From Igneacidithiobacillus sp041146875 (GTDB taxonomy: Bacteria; Pseudomonadota; Gammaproteobacteria; Acidithiobacillales; Acidithiobacillaceae), in assembly GCF_041146875.1 (NCBI RefSeq), contig NZ_JBFRXP010000014.1, forward strand, positions 12,599 through 76,598: a stretch of DNA of 64,000 nucleotides, given 5' to 3'. Shown here in pieces: positions 16,719 through 24,863 of this stretch. The position numbers were made by a program, and so were the translations under genes. Positions within the stretch are counted from its first letter, which is position 1. Every line of letters starts with the position of its first letter. The notes below the pieces were generated by a model. That model was not told where the DNA came from. It searched no databases and saw only the letters and a list, made by a program, of their open reading frames with translations.

Positions 16719-18338
16719 ATGAGCGCAGCGAAATTGCAGGACTCCCCAGCGTGGCAACAATTGCAGAAACTGTGCAACGATTGGGGCGCGACAACAATCG
16801 CCAAGCTGTTTGCTGCGGGACCAGAGCGTGGCAGCAAGATGACGGCGCAAGCCTGCGGCATCTATCTGGACTACTCGAAAAACTGGCTGCGGGAAGAGAC
16901 CTTGGTGGCGCTGTTCGATCTGGCGCGGGAACGTGGTCTGGAAACGCGTCGCGCCGCGATGTTCACCGGCGAACATATCAACAGCACCGAAGATCGCGCT
17001 GTTCTGCATACGGCCCTGCGTGCCCCGGCCAGCGCCAAAATTTGCGATCAGGGTGCCAACGTCATGCCAGAAGTACACGCTGTCCTCCAGCGTATGATGG
17101 CCTTTTGCGATAAGGTACACCAAGGCGAATGGTTGGGGGCGACGGGAAAACCCCTGCGCCAGATCGTCAATATTGGCATTGGCGGCTCGTACTTGGGGCC
17201 GGAGATGGCCTATCATGCGCTGCGTTCGCAGCGGATTGCTGGCGTGCGCGAGCACTTCGTCGCCAATGTGGATGGTGCGGCTCTGGCGGCGGTACTGGCC
17301 GATCTCGACCCGGCGCAAACCTTGTTCATCGTCGCCTCCAAGACCTTTACTACCCTGGAAACCATGACCAACGCCCATGCGGCGCGGCGCTGGCTGGTCG
17401 CGGCCTTGGGAGAACAGGCGGTAGAGCGCCACTTTGTCGCCGTTTCCACCAACAGTGAAGCCGTCGCCGCCTTTGGCATGAATCCGGAGCACAGCTTCGG
17501 CTTCTGGGACTGGGTGGGCGGACGCTATTCCATGGACTCCGCTATCGGTCTGGCGACCATGCTGGCGATTGGCTCGGCCGGCTTTGCCGAGATGCTGCAA
17601 GGCTTTCATGCCATGGACGAGCACTTTCTACATGCCGAACTGGAGCAGAATCTTCCCGTCCTGCTCGGACTGATCTCGGTTTGGTACAACAATTTCTGGG
17701 GGGCGCAAAGCCAGGCCATACTGCCCTATGCCCATGATCTGGCGCGCTTTCCGGCCTATATGCAGCAACTGCAGATGGAGAGCAACGGCAAGCGCGTCGA
17801 TCTGAGTGGGACACCCTTGGCGGTAGATAGCGGGCCGATCATCTGGGGTGAGCCAGGCACAGATGGACAGCACTCCTTTTATCAGCTATTGCATCAGGGC
17901 ACGCGTCTGGTGCCTTGTGATTTTCTGGGTTTCCTGGCGCCCATGAGTGCGTTTGCCGACCAACACGACCTGCTTATGGCTAACCTCTTTGCCCAAAGCG
18001 AGGCGCTGGCCTTCGGCCGTTCGGCGGAGGAGTTGCGCTCCCTGGGGGTAACCGAGGCGCAGATCCCCCATCGCGTCTCTCCCGGCAATCGGCCCAGCAA
18101 CCTGCTCCTCGTTGATGCCCTCACACCTTTCTCGCTCGGTGCCCTGGTAGCCCTCTACGAGCACAGTGTCTTCACCCAGGGGGTGATCTGGGGCATCGAC
18201 TCTTTTGACCAATGGGGCGTAGAGCTCGGAAAGGTGCTGGCGGCGCGCGTGGAATCCGACCTGAAAGGCACAACGCAGCATGCTCACGATAGCTCGACAC
18301 AGGCCTTGATTGAGCGTTATCGCGCCAGCCGCAGCTAG
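16719..18338 (+). CDS. pgi: Glucose-6-phosphate isomerase
   Basis: Pgi interconverts glucose 6-phosphate and fructose 6-phosphate. The 539-residue protein has IGIGGSYLGPEMAYHAL (phosphate-binding region), FIVASKTFTTLETMTN, and the C-terminal ALYEHSVFTQGVIWGIDSFD QWGVELGK region, with the catalytic Lys in the last segment. AGGAG is well placed before the ATG. It serves central carbon and glycogen metabolism in an autotroph (inference). The following dac-like gene starts 70 bases downstream. Confidence 0.96.
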   Translation: MSAAKLQDSPAWQQLQKLCNDWGATTIAKLFAAGPERGSKMTAQACGIYLDYSKNWLREETLVALFDLARERGLETRRAAMFTGEHINSTEDRAVLHTALRAPASAKICDQGANVMPEVHAVLQRMMAFCDKVHQGEWLGATGKPLRQIVNIGIGGSYLGPEMAYHALRSQRIAGVREHFVANVDGAALAAVLADLDPAQTLFIVASKTFTTLETMTNAHAARRWLVAALGEQAVERHFVAVSTNSEAVAAFGMNPEHSFGFWDWVGGRYSMDSAIGLATMLAIGSAGFAEMLQGFHAMDEHFLHAELEQNLPVLLGLISVWYNNFWGAQSQAILPYAHDLARFPAYMQQLQMESNGKRVDLSGTPLAVDSGPIIWGEPGTDGQHSFYQLLHQGTRLVPCDFLGFLAPMSAFADQHDLLMANLFAQSEALAFGRSAEELRSLGVTEAQIPHRVSPGNRPSNLLLVDALTPFSLGALVALYEHSVFTQGVIWGIDSFDQWGVELGKVLAARVESDLKGTTQHAHDSSTQALIERYRASRS

Positions 18339-18408
18339 GCGGCGGGAACTTTTCCCGGCGGCAGTTTTTCCAAAGGGAAATCTTTCACCTGCGAGATCTG
18401 CCGCCACT

Positions 18409-19560
18409 ATGAAAAAAACAGCCACATTTTTTGCCGTTTTGTTGGTCTCCGGCAGCGCCTATGCCGTCGTGCCAACACCCACCTTGCCTGCACCCCCGCC
18501 CATGCCGGCGCCGCAGATTTCCGGCGTCAAGGCGGCGGTGTTGCTCGACGTCAATACCGATCAAGTCCTCCTCGACCAAAATGGCAAAACCAGTTATGAC
18601 CCCTCGGGCCTGGTGAAACTGATGACCGCCTATCTGCTCTATCAGGCAGAGGGTCAGAAAATGTTGCAGCCGAATGAGCACATCACGGTGTCGGTGGACG
18701 CCTGGCATGCACCGGGCTCACGCATGTTCATTCAGCCAGGTCTGCCCGTGACCGTGGATCAGCTCACCCACGGCCTGCTCATCGATGGCGGTAATGACGC
18801 CGCTATTGCCATTGCGCAGTCGGTGGCCGGCAGTGTCGGTGGCTTTGTCGATCTGATGAACCGCGAGGCGGCGGCGATGGGGCTGCACCAGACCCATTTC
18901 GTGAATCCCGATGGTATGCCGACCCCAGGGCAGCGCAGCACGGCGTTGGGCATGGCGCGCTTGGCGCGTGCCCTGTTGGTGAAATTTCCGCAGGTAGCAC
19001 AGATCGCAGGCCTGGCGAGCTATCAGTACAACCACATTACCCAGTACAACTACAATCCCCTGGCAGGACAGAACGGCATCACCGGGCTTGGAGTAGGTCT
19101 GGCATCCGGCAACAATTGGGATCTAGCGGTCAGTGCCAGCAAAGATGGCCGCGCCTTGGTGGCGGTGATATTTGGGGCCAGCTCGCGTGCGGTGGCGGGT
19201 ACCGATGCCTCCGCTATGCTGCATTACGGATTCCACGGTTGGCAACAGCAACAGGTCTATCCTGCCGGCGCGGTTGTGGCACAGGTGAAACGAATCGATT
19301 GGAGTCCAGAGACGCTCTCGGTCATCACCCCTACGGCAATCACGGTAGCCATTCCCCGGCCGAGTCAGGGGAAAGTGGAGGGTCGCTTCGTCGCCGACCC
19401 CAAATTGCAGGTACCACTGAAAGCCGGTGCGCAGGTGGGAACTCTCGACTTGCTTTGGCAGGGTAAGGTATTAAAAACGGAGCCGGTAGTCGCAAAAAAT
19501 GCCGTGGCCAAGGCCGGTTGGTTTAGTCGTCTCTGGCATCGTGCGCAGGGGGCATTATGA
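18409..19560 (+). CDS. D-Ala-D-Ala carboxypeptidase-like protein lacking the catalytic motifs (PBP5/6 fold)
   Basis: The fold is clearly DacA/DacC (S11): signal peptide MKKTATFFAVLLVSGSAYA, a Pro-rich linker, the peptidase domain (residues about 37-265), the C-terminal PBP5 domain (about 290-370) and an amphipathic tail ending FSRLWHRAQGAL. The active site is gone. The SxxK position (PASLTK in PBP5) reads PSGLVK, with Gly67 where the nucleophilic Ser should be. SGN reads GGN (127-129). KTG reads GITG (223-226) without the Lys. Otherwise the alignment is full length and unbroken, so it is not a recent pseudogene. It is likely a pseudoenzyme with a binding or scaffolding role, next to a class A PBP 41 bases downstream. 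Confidence 0.88.
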   Translation: MKKTATFFAVLLVSGSAYAVVPTPTLPAPPPMPAPQISGVKAAVLLDVNTDQVLLDQNGKTSYDPSGLVKLMTAYLLYQAEGQKMLQPNEHITVSVDAWHAPGSRMFIQPGLPVTVDQLTHGLLIDGGNDAAIAIAQSVAGSVGGFVDLMNREAAAMGLHQTHFVNPDGMPTPGQRSTALGMARLARALLVKFPQVAQIAGLASYQYNHITQYNYNPLAGQNGITGLGVGLASGNNWDLAVSASKDGRALVAVIFGASSRAVAGTDASAMLHYGFHGWQQQQVYPAGAVVAQVKRIDWSPETLSVITPTAITVAIPRPSQGKVEGRFVADPKLQVPLKAGAQVGTLDLLWQGKVLKTEPVVAKNAVAKAGWFSRLWHRAQGAL

Positions 19561-19601
19561 TCCGCTGGCTTCCCATTTTACGCTGCTACACGGCCTGATC
19601 G

Positions 19602-22085
19602 ATGTCGATGTCTACCTCTTTCCGCCATCGCAGCTGGCGGTTTTGGCTGGCCTTTGTTGTCCTCTTCGTGCTGTTGGATGCCACCGTCGCCATCGGTTTC
19701 TGGACCTGGCGCATCTGGGAAGAACTGCCACCGGTGCATGAGCTGCAACACTGGCATCCCGCCGAACCCCTGCGCATATATGCCAACAACGGTGAGCTGC
19801 TGCAGGTGATCGGCCCACAATTGCGCTATGCGCTACCTTTGCAACAAGTACCCAAGCACTTGCAAGAGGCCTTCATCGCTGCTGAAAATTCCAATTTTTA
19901 TAGCCATAACCCGATCTACTATCCGGTCAGTTTTCCCGGAATCATCCGCGCCGCCTGGGTGGATCTGATCCATTGGGGGCCGGTACAAGGGGCGAGCACC
20001 ATCACCGAACAGGTGGCGCGCAATTTTTATCTTACCCCCAAAAAGACCATCACCCGTAAGGTGGCGGAGATACTGCTTGCTTACAAATTGGCGAATCACC
20101 TAGATCGTGCGCAGATCCTGGATCTCTACGTCAACAAGATTTATCTGGGCGAAGGTGCCTATGGCGTGCAGGCGGCGGCGGAGACCTATTATGGCAAACC
20201 CGTTGGGCAACTCAGCCTGGGAGAGATGGCAACATTAGCGGGCTTGCCCGCTGCACCATCGGCCTTCAACCCTATTGCCTCGCCAGCCTCCGCCAAAACC
20301 CGCCGTGACTATGTGCTGCGGCGCATGGCGAAGCTTGGGTTCGTCAGTGAGGCTGCCGCGCAACGGGCCATTGCTGAGCCCATTCGCGCCCGCTACCACG
20401 CCCCGGCGAGCAATTTGGCGCCCTATGTCACCGACTGGATCCGCACTTGGCTAGAGAAGCACTTCGGGCCAGACTTCACCTATCGCAGTGGCTTGCGCGT
20501 CTACACCAGTATCGACCCCCGCGACCAACGTGCGGCCAGCCAAGACATGGCCGTGGGCCTGGAAAACTACGGAATGGGTCTCGATAGCATGGATCCCAAG
20601 GCCTGGCGCGGTCCTATCGCCCAACTACGTGGCCAGATGCTCCAGGCCGCCCTTCAGGGGCAGCGTCCACCCATGTTGCCGGACTATGACCCTGCCAATC
20701 TCCGTTGGGCGGTGGTGGAAAAAGTAGATGCACAACAGGCGCAGATCAAAATCGAGGGGCAACGCCAGGGCCATCTAACCCTCAAGGCGATTGCCTGGGC
20801 GCGCTTGCGCCCCAACGGTCAACGCCCGACCGCTGTGGATCAAGTCGTGGCGCCGGGCGACCTCATCTGGGTGCGGCATTACGTATCGGCGGCTACCGAG
20901 GGAACGGGAAACCCCGTCTGGGGTACCAAGGTGTGGCACGACGTCACCCACGGCGGCTGGCAGTTGGCGCAGATTCCCCACGTGCAAGGGGCACTGGTTT
21001 CCCTAAATAGCCATAGCGGCGCCATCCTCGCCCTAGTGGGTGGCTTCAGTTATGAGCTCAGTCATTTTGACCGCGCCCTGTACTCCTTTCGACAACCGGG
21101 GTCCGGGTTCAAACCTTTTGTCTATTCCTCAGCCATCGACGCCTCCACCCTGCTCGCCAGTGGCCATAAAGGCTACTACACCCCAGTGTCGTTGATTGCC
21201 GACACCCCGCTCGTCATCCATCTGGCGGACGGGCAAATCTACGCACCCACCAACTACAGCCGTACCTTTTCCAACGTGCCCTTTCCCATCTGGGAAGACC
21301 TCGCCGATTCGCATAACGTGCCGAGCGTGCGCTTGCTCATGGATGTTGGCATTCCCTATGCGAAAACCTATGTGCAGCGCTTTGGCTTTCCGGCCACACA
21401 AGTACCCGCGACCCCGTCCATGGTCCTTGGTGCTGGCGACTTCAGCCCCCTGCAAATGGCCCGCGCCTATGCCACCTTCTCCAGCGGCGGTTTCTTGCCC
21501 CACCCCTACCTCATTCGTAAGGTCGTCACCGCGACTGGCACGCAAGTAGCGCTCTTGCACTGCCCCTTGGCCTATCAAGCACCCGCCAAGCAGACGATCA
21601 TTCCCCCGGGGGTTGCTTACCTGATGACGCGGATGATGGAAAAGGTGATTCGCGTGGGCACCGGCGTCGCGGCGCAGATCCTGCACCGGCACGATCTGGC
21701 GGGCAAAACGGGCACCACCAATGCCGAGGAAAATGCCTGGTTCAATGGTTTCAACCCGCAGATCACGACCTCGGTATGGGTGGGCTACGACGATAACCAC
21801 ACGATGGGAACTTGGGCAGCGGGCGCGCGCGAGGCCTTGCCCATCTGGATACGTTACATGGGAACGGCATTGAAAGGCATGCCGGACAATGGCTTTTTTA
21901 TGCCGCCAGATGTGGTCACCGCAAACTATAATCCGCGCACTGGCACCCTGGCGGATCCGGGTCCAGATGCAGGCTCCACCAGCAAATTAGGGTACTTTCT
22001 GGCGGGTTATCTACCGCCCAAGGCCAAAACGCAGCAGCAGAGCGAAGAGCAGAGCTTCGTGCACGCACTGATGAAGATTTTTTAG
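19602..22085 (+). CDS. Class A penicillin-binding protein (bifunctional transglycosylase/transpeptidase)
   Basis: A peptidoglycan synthase of the PBP1 type: N-terminal membrane anchor (about residues 12-36), GT51 glycosyltransferase (about 60-240) and transpeptidase (about 460-740). Transpeptidase motifs are intact: PGSGFKPF (Ser501, Lys504), SHN (570-572), KTGTT (702-706). In the GT51 domain the catalytic Glu95 is kept, but the usual Glu-Asp pair is Glu-Asn (AAENSNFYSH). The STITQQ motif reads STITEQ, and Glu156 (RKVAEILLAYKL) is present. The C-terminus is short and Gln/Ser-rich. It probably forms an operon with the preceding carboxypeptidase-like pseudoenzyme. Confidence 0.93.
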   Translation: MSMSTSFRHRSWRFWLAFVVLFVLLDATVAIGFWTWRIWEELPPVHELQHWHPAEPLRIYANNGELLQVIGPQLRYALPLQQVPKHLQEAFIAAENSNFYSHNPIYYPVSFPGIIRAAWVDLIHWGPVQGASTITEQVARNFYLTPKKTITRKVAEILLAYKLANHLDRAQILDLYVNKIYLGEGAYGVQAAAETYYGKPVGQLSLGEMATLAGLPAAPSAFNPIASPASAKTRRDYVLRRMAKLGFVSEAAAQRAIAEPIRARYHAPASNLAPYVTDWIRTWLEKHFGPDFTYRSGLRVYTSIDPRDQRAASQDMAVGLENYGMGLDSMDPKAWRGPIAQLRGQMLQAALQGQRPPMLPDYDPANLRWAVVEKVDAQQAQIKIEGQRQGHLTLKAIAWARLRPNGQRPTAVDQVVAPGDLIWVRHYVSAATEGTGNPVWGTKVWHDVTHGGWQLAQIPHVQGALVSLNSHSGAILALVGGFSYELSHFDRALYSFRQPGSGFKPFVYSSAIDASTLLASGHKGYYTPVSLIADTPLVIHLADGQIYAPTNYSRTFSNVPFPIWEDLADSHNVPSVRLLMDVGIPYAKTYVQRFGFPATQVPATPSMVLGAGDFSPLQMARAYATFSSGGFLPHPYLIRKVVTATGTQVALLHCPLAYQAPAKQTIIPPGVAYLMTRMMEKVIRVGTGVAAQILHRHDLAGKTGTTNAEENAWFNGFNPQITTSVWVGYDDNHTMGTWAAGAREALPIWIRYMGTALKGMPDNGFFMPPDVVTANYNPRTGTLADPGPDAGSTSKLGYFLAGYLPPKAKTQQQSEEQSFVHALMKIF

Positions 22086-22093
22086 GAGTGGGA

Positions 22094-22321
22094 ATGAGTG
22101 AAGAGAGTGGCGAAGGTAATAGCGGCCATGCCTGGGTTTGGGCGCTGTCGATCATTATTTTGGCAGTCATTGCCTATTTTTTTGTGCATGCCTGGCTAGT
22201 GAATGGTGTTGACCAACCCGACCCGCACCCGTTGACGGTGATCGATGGCCAAGCCACACAGCCCGTACCGCAGTTGCCCGAGCGCAAGACCATAGATGGT
22301 CAAGCGGCACCGTATTCCTGA
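22094..22321 (+). CDS. Small single-pass membrane protein, unknown function
   Basis: A 75-residue protein starting at ATG 22094, five bases after AGGAG and eight bases past the PBP stop. It has a polar acidic N-terminus, one hydrophobic helix (VWALSIIILAVIAYFFVHAW, about residues 15-34) and a Pro-rich extracytoplasmic tail containing two IDGQA repeats. I do not recognise the family. Tight linkage to the PBP gene suggests an envelope-related partner (inference). Confidence 0.7.
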   Translation: MSEESGEGNSGHAWVWALSIIILAVIAYFFVHAWLVNGVDQPDPHPLTVIDGQATQPVPQLPERKTIDGQAAPYS

Positions 22322-22336
22322 CTTCAGTCCACATCG

Positions 22337-23284
22337 TCAGTCCATAAAAAGGGAGCTGACGGAATCTTCCTCGGCAATGCGGCGGATGGTTTCGGCGAAG
22401 AGTTCGGCAACCGAGAGCACGCGAATCTTGTCACAGGCTTTGCCCTCACTGCTGAGAGGGATGGTATCTGTTACCACCAGTTCATCCAGCGCAGAGCCGC
22501 TGATGCGCTCAATGGCCTTGCCCGAAAGGACTGGATGCGTGCAGTAGGCACTCACCCGCAGCGCCCCGCGCTTCTTTAGGGCATGGGCCGCCTCACAGAG
22601 GGTATTGGCGGTATCCACCATGTCGTCCACCAGCACGCAACTGCGCCCCTCCACCTCACCGATGATGTTCATGACCACCGATTCGTTGGGTCGCGGACGT
22701 CGCTTGTCGATGATGGCGAGGTCGACTTCCAGACGCTTGGCGATGGCGCGCGCGCGCACCACACCACCAACGTCGGGCGACACCACCATGAGATTTTCTG
22801 GATTCTGCCGCCAGATGTCGCCGAGCAAAATGGGCGAGGCGTAGATATTGTCGACGGGAACGTCAAAAAAGCCCTGAATTTGATCGGCATGCAGGTCCAT
22901 GGTCAGGACGCGGTGTGCACCGGCCGTAGTGACCAGATCGGCTACCAGCTTGGCCGTGATGGCGGTACGCGCACGGGATTTGCGATCCTGCCGCGCATAG
23001 CCAAAGTAAGGCATCACCGCGGTAATGCGGTTGGCGGAAGCGCGCTTCAGGGCATCGATCATGGTCAACAATTCCATGAGATGATCATTCGTGGGGGCAC
23101 AGGTCGGCTGCAGGACGAAGACGTCATGACCGCGGACGTTCTCCAGGATCTCGACGAAGACCTCTCCGTCGCTAAAGCGGCTGACTTCGGCGCGTCCCAG
23201 AGGGATCTGGAGGAATTTTACGATTTGTGCTGCCAGGGCGGGGTTGGCATTCCCGCTAAATACCATCAGGTTACCGTGAGACAT
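22337..23284 (-). CDS. prs: Ribose-phosphate pyrophosphokinase
   Basis: Prs makes PRPP from ribose 5-phosphate and ATP for nucleotide, His and Trp synthesis. The protein (315 residues) shows FSDGEVFVEI, the flexible loop YARQDRKSRART, TMDLHADQIQGFFDVPVDN and the PRPP-binding CVLVDDMVDTANTL. It is the last gene of the - strand string lolB-ispE-tRNA-Gln-prs, a conserved beta/gammaproteobacterial arrangement. Confidence 0.97.
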   Translation of the reverse strand: MSHGNLMVFSGNANPALAAQIVKFLQIPLGRAEVSRFSDGEVFVEILENVRGHDVFVLQPTCAPTNDHLMELLTMIDALKRASANRITAVMPYFGYARQDRKSRARTAITAKLVADLVTTAGAHRVLTMDLHADQIQGFFDVPVDNIYASPILLGDIWRQNPENLMVVSPDVGGVVRARAIAKRLEVDLAIIDKRRPRPNESVVMNIIGEVEGRSCVLVDDMVDTANTLCEAAHALKKRGALRVSAYCTHPVLSGKAIERISGSALDELVVTDTIPLSSEGKACDKIRVLSVAELFAETIRRIAEEDSVSSLFMD

Positions 23285-23323
23285 GAAAGGATGGGTCCCT
23301 CTGCACTGTCCGCAAAAATAAAA

Positions 23324-23398
23324 TGGCTGGGGCGCCAGGATTCGAACCTGGGAATGCCGGAATCAAAATCCGGTGCCTTACCGCTTGGCTACGCCCCA
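23324..23398 (-). tRNA. tRNA-Gln (anticodon UUG)
   Basis: The - strand folds as a cloverleaf: acceptor TGGGGCG pairing with CGCCCCA, D arm AGCCAAGCGGTAAGGC, anticodon stem CCGGA/TCCGG with loop TTTTGAT (anticodon TTG), T arm with GGTTCGAATCC, discriminator G and encoded CCA. The weak U1-A72 pair is a glutamine identity feature. The first ten bases overlap the 3' end of ispE, including its stop codon. The gene lies within the ispE-prs transcript. Confidence 0.96.
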
Positions 23399-24252
23399 GC
23401 AGGGATTTCCGGGAGGAGGTCGAGAAGCGGGTGGCGATTGCGCCCACGCACCGACCAGCCGCGCCATTGGGACGGTAGTCGGGCGAGAAGGACATCACTG
23501 GCCATCTCTTCTGGAAGCTCGGCGAAGCAACAGGCACCACTGCCCGTCAACTTTGCATTCCGCAGGCCCTGCACGCGCAACCAATCAATGCATTCTGCAA
23601 TGACTGGATAACGATGCCGAACCAGGGGCTCCAGGGTATTCTCCTGCTCCCCCCCCAAAAACGCCGTTATTGTGCTGGGCGGGTGTTGGCGTGTCAATTC
23701 AGGGGCACGAAAAATTTCTGCTGTGGCGACGGAGACGCCAGGATGCACGAGCAGATAGCGGCGCTCCGGGATCGGCGGCATCGGCTGCAGTAGCTCGCCA
23801 ATGCCTTCCGCCCAGGCGCTCTGGCCAAATAAAAAAATCGGAACATCGGCGCCCAAGGTAGTGCCGAGAGCGAGCAACTCCGCACGTGACAAGGCGCAAC
23901 TCCAGAGATGATTGAGCACCAGCAGGGTACTGGCGGCGTCGGAAGACCCTCCACCCACGCCGCCGCCTTCGGGCAAACGCTTGCGCAAGGTGATCTCGAC
24001 GCCTTCGCGGATACCACAGTGCTCGGCCAGGAGACGCGCAGCGCGCAGGGTCAGCTCCCTCTCTGGCGCCAGACCCTCTGGCCCACCAAAAGAGCGAAAC
24101 ACGCCCGCGGGGGCGGAGGTAAAATGCAGCTCATCCTGCAGATCGAGAAACTGAAAGACGCTTTGCAGCAGGTGATAGCCGTCGGCGCGTTGGCCGACGA
24201 TACGCAACATGAGATTGAGTTTGGCTGGAGCGGGGTACCAGATCTCGGTCAT
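23389..24252 (-). CDS. ispE: 4-diphosphocytidyl-2-C-methyl-D-erythritol kinase
   Basis: IspE phosphorylates CDP-ME in the non-mevalonate isoprenoid pathway. GHMP-kinase motifs are present: PAPAKLNLMLRIVGQRADGYH near the N-terminus (split across two segments), the ATP loop PEGGGVGGGSSDAA, and C-terminal KLTGSGACCFAEL. ATG 24252 overlaps the lolB stop (ATGA) and restores the usual start; longer forms run through lolB. Its last codons lie inside the tRNA-Gln gene, so RNase P cleavage at the tRNA 5' end would remove the stop codon from the upstream message. Confidence 0.95.
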   Translation of the reverse strand: MTEIWYPAPAKLNLMLRIVGQRADGYHLLQSVFQFLDLQDELHFTSAPAGVFRSFGGPEGLAPERELTLRAARLLAEHCGIREGVEITLRKRLPEGGGVGGGSSDAASTLLVLNHLWSCALSRAELLALGTTLGADVPIFLFGQSAWAEGIGELLQPMPPIPERRYLLVHPGVSVATAEIFRAPELTRQHPPSTITAFLGGEQENTLEPLVRHRYPVIAECIDWLRVQGLRNAKLTGSGACCFAELPEEMASDVLLARLPSQWRGWSVRGRNRHPLLDLLPEIPAGA

Positions 24253-24863
24253 GATTGCCCCAACTGCCAGTTGCTGACCGCGATACGCAATTGTATGCCG
24301 CTCGGCCCGGTGGCTTGCAATAGCGCTGGCATGCGCAGACCACCCACGGCCTCGTAGCGCAAGTACTGCAGTTGCCAAGCGCCCCAGTGTACCCGATCGG
24401 GCCAACCTGCGGCATCATAGCTGCTGACTTGCCCGGCTGGGGGAATGCCCAGCAGCCAGCCGGGGAGCTCCTGCACCGGCAATGCGACGCCCAGTACGCG
24501 TTCAAGCAAGACGCTCATGTTACTCGCCGTCAGTTTCTTGCCATTGGCCTCCAACAACGATGCCTGCTGACCCGTATCCCGCAGCTCGGCAACGGTGTTG
24601 CCAAGGGGGCCAAGGATGCTAAGCCGTTCCCCGTGTGGCTGTTGCTGCCAGACAAAGCCAAAACTCTGGCTACCGCGTGGGCTGCGTAAGGAGGCCTGCC
24701 CGGTGGCCGTCCACCGTTGTACGGAGGCAAGCACCTGTGCCCGCTGCTCAGCCGGAAGCAGGAGATGCACATTGCTCGGCGGCGGCAGCTGGGCGCAGGC
24801 GCTCAGCAGGAGCAGTGCGGGAACTACCAAAGCAGCCCAAGCACGCACAATCATCGTTTTCAT
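24249..24863 (-). CDS. lolB: Outer membrane lipoprotein LolB
   Basis: LolB receives lipoproteins from LolA and inserts them in the outer membrane. The N-terminus is a lipoprotein signal with lipobox LSAC (Cys at about 22). The body matches LolB: WTATGQASLRSPRGSQSFGFVWQQ, ERLSILGPLGNTVAEL and LPGWLLGIP. Length 204. It overlaps both the upstream TPR gene and ispE by four bases, so translation is coupled along the string. Confidence 0.92.
   Translation of the reverse strand: MKTMIVRAWAALVVPALLLLSACAQLPPPSNVHLLLPAEQRAQVLASVQRWTATGQASLRSPRGSQSFGFVWQQQPHGERLSILGPLGNTVAELRDTGQQASLLEANGKKLTASNMSVLLERVLGVALPVQELPGWLLGIPPAGQVSSYDAAGWPDRVHWGAWQLQYLRYEAVGGLRMPALLQATGPSGIQLRIAVSNWQLGQS

Noticed and set aside
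22583..23611. 342-codon open frame on the + strand across prs, tRNA-Gln and ispE
   Set aside because: It crosses a tRNA gene and two well-supported genes on the other strand; composition is that of an antisense shadow.
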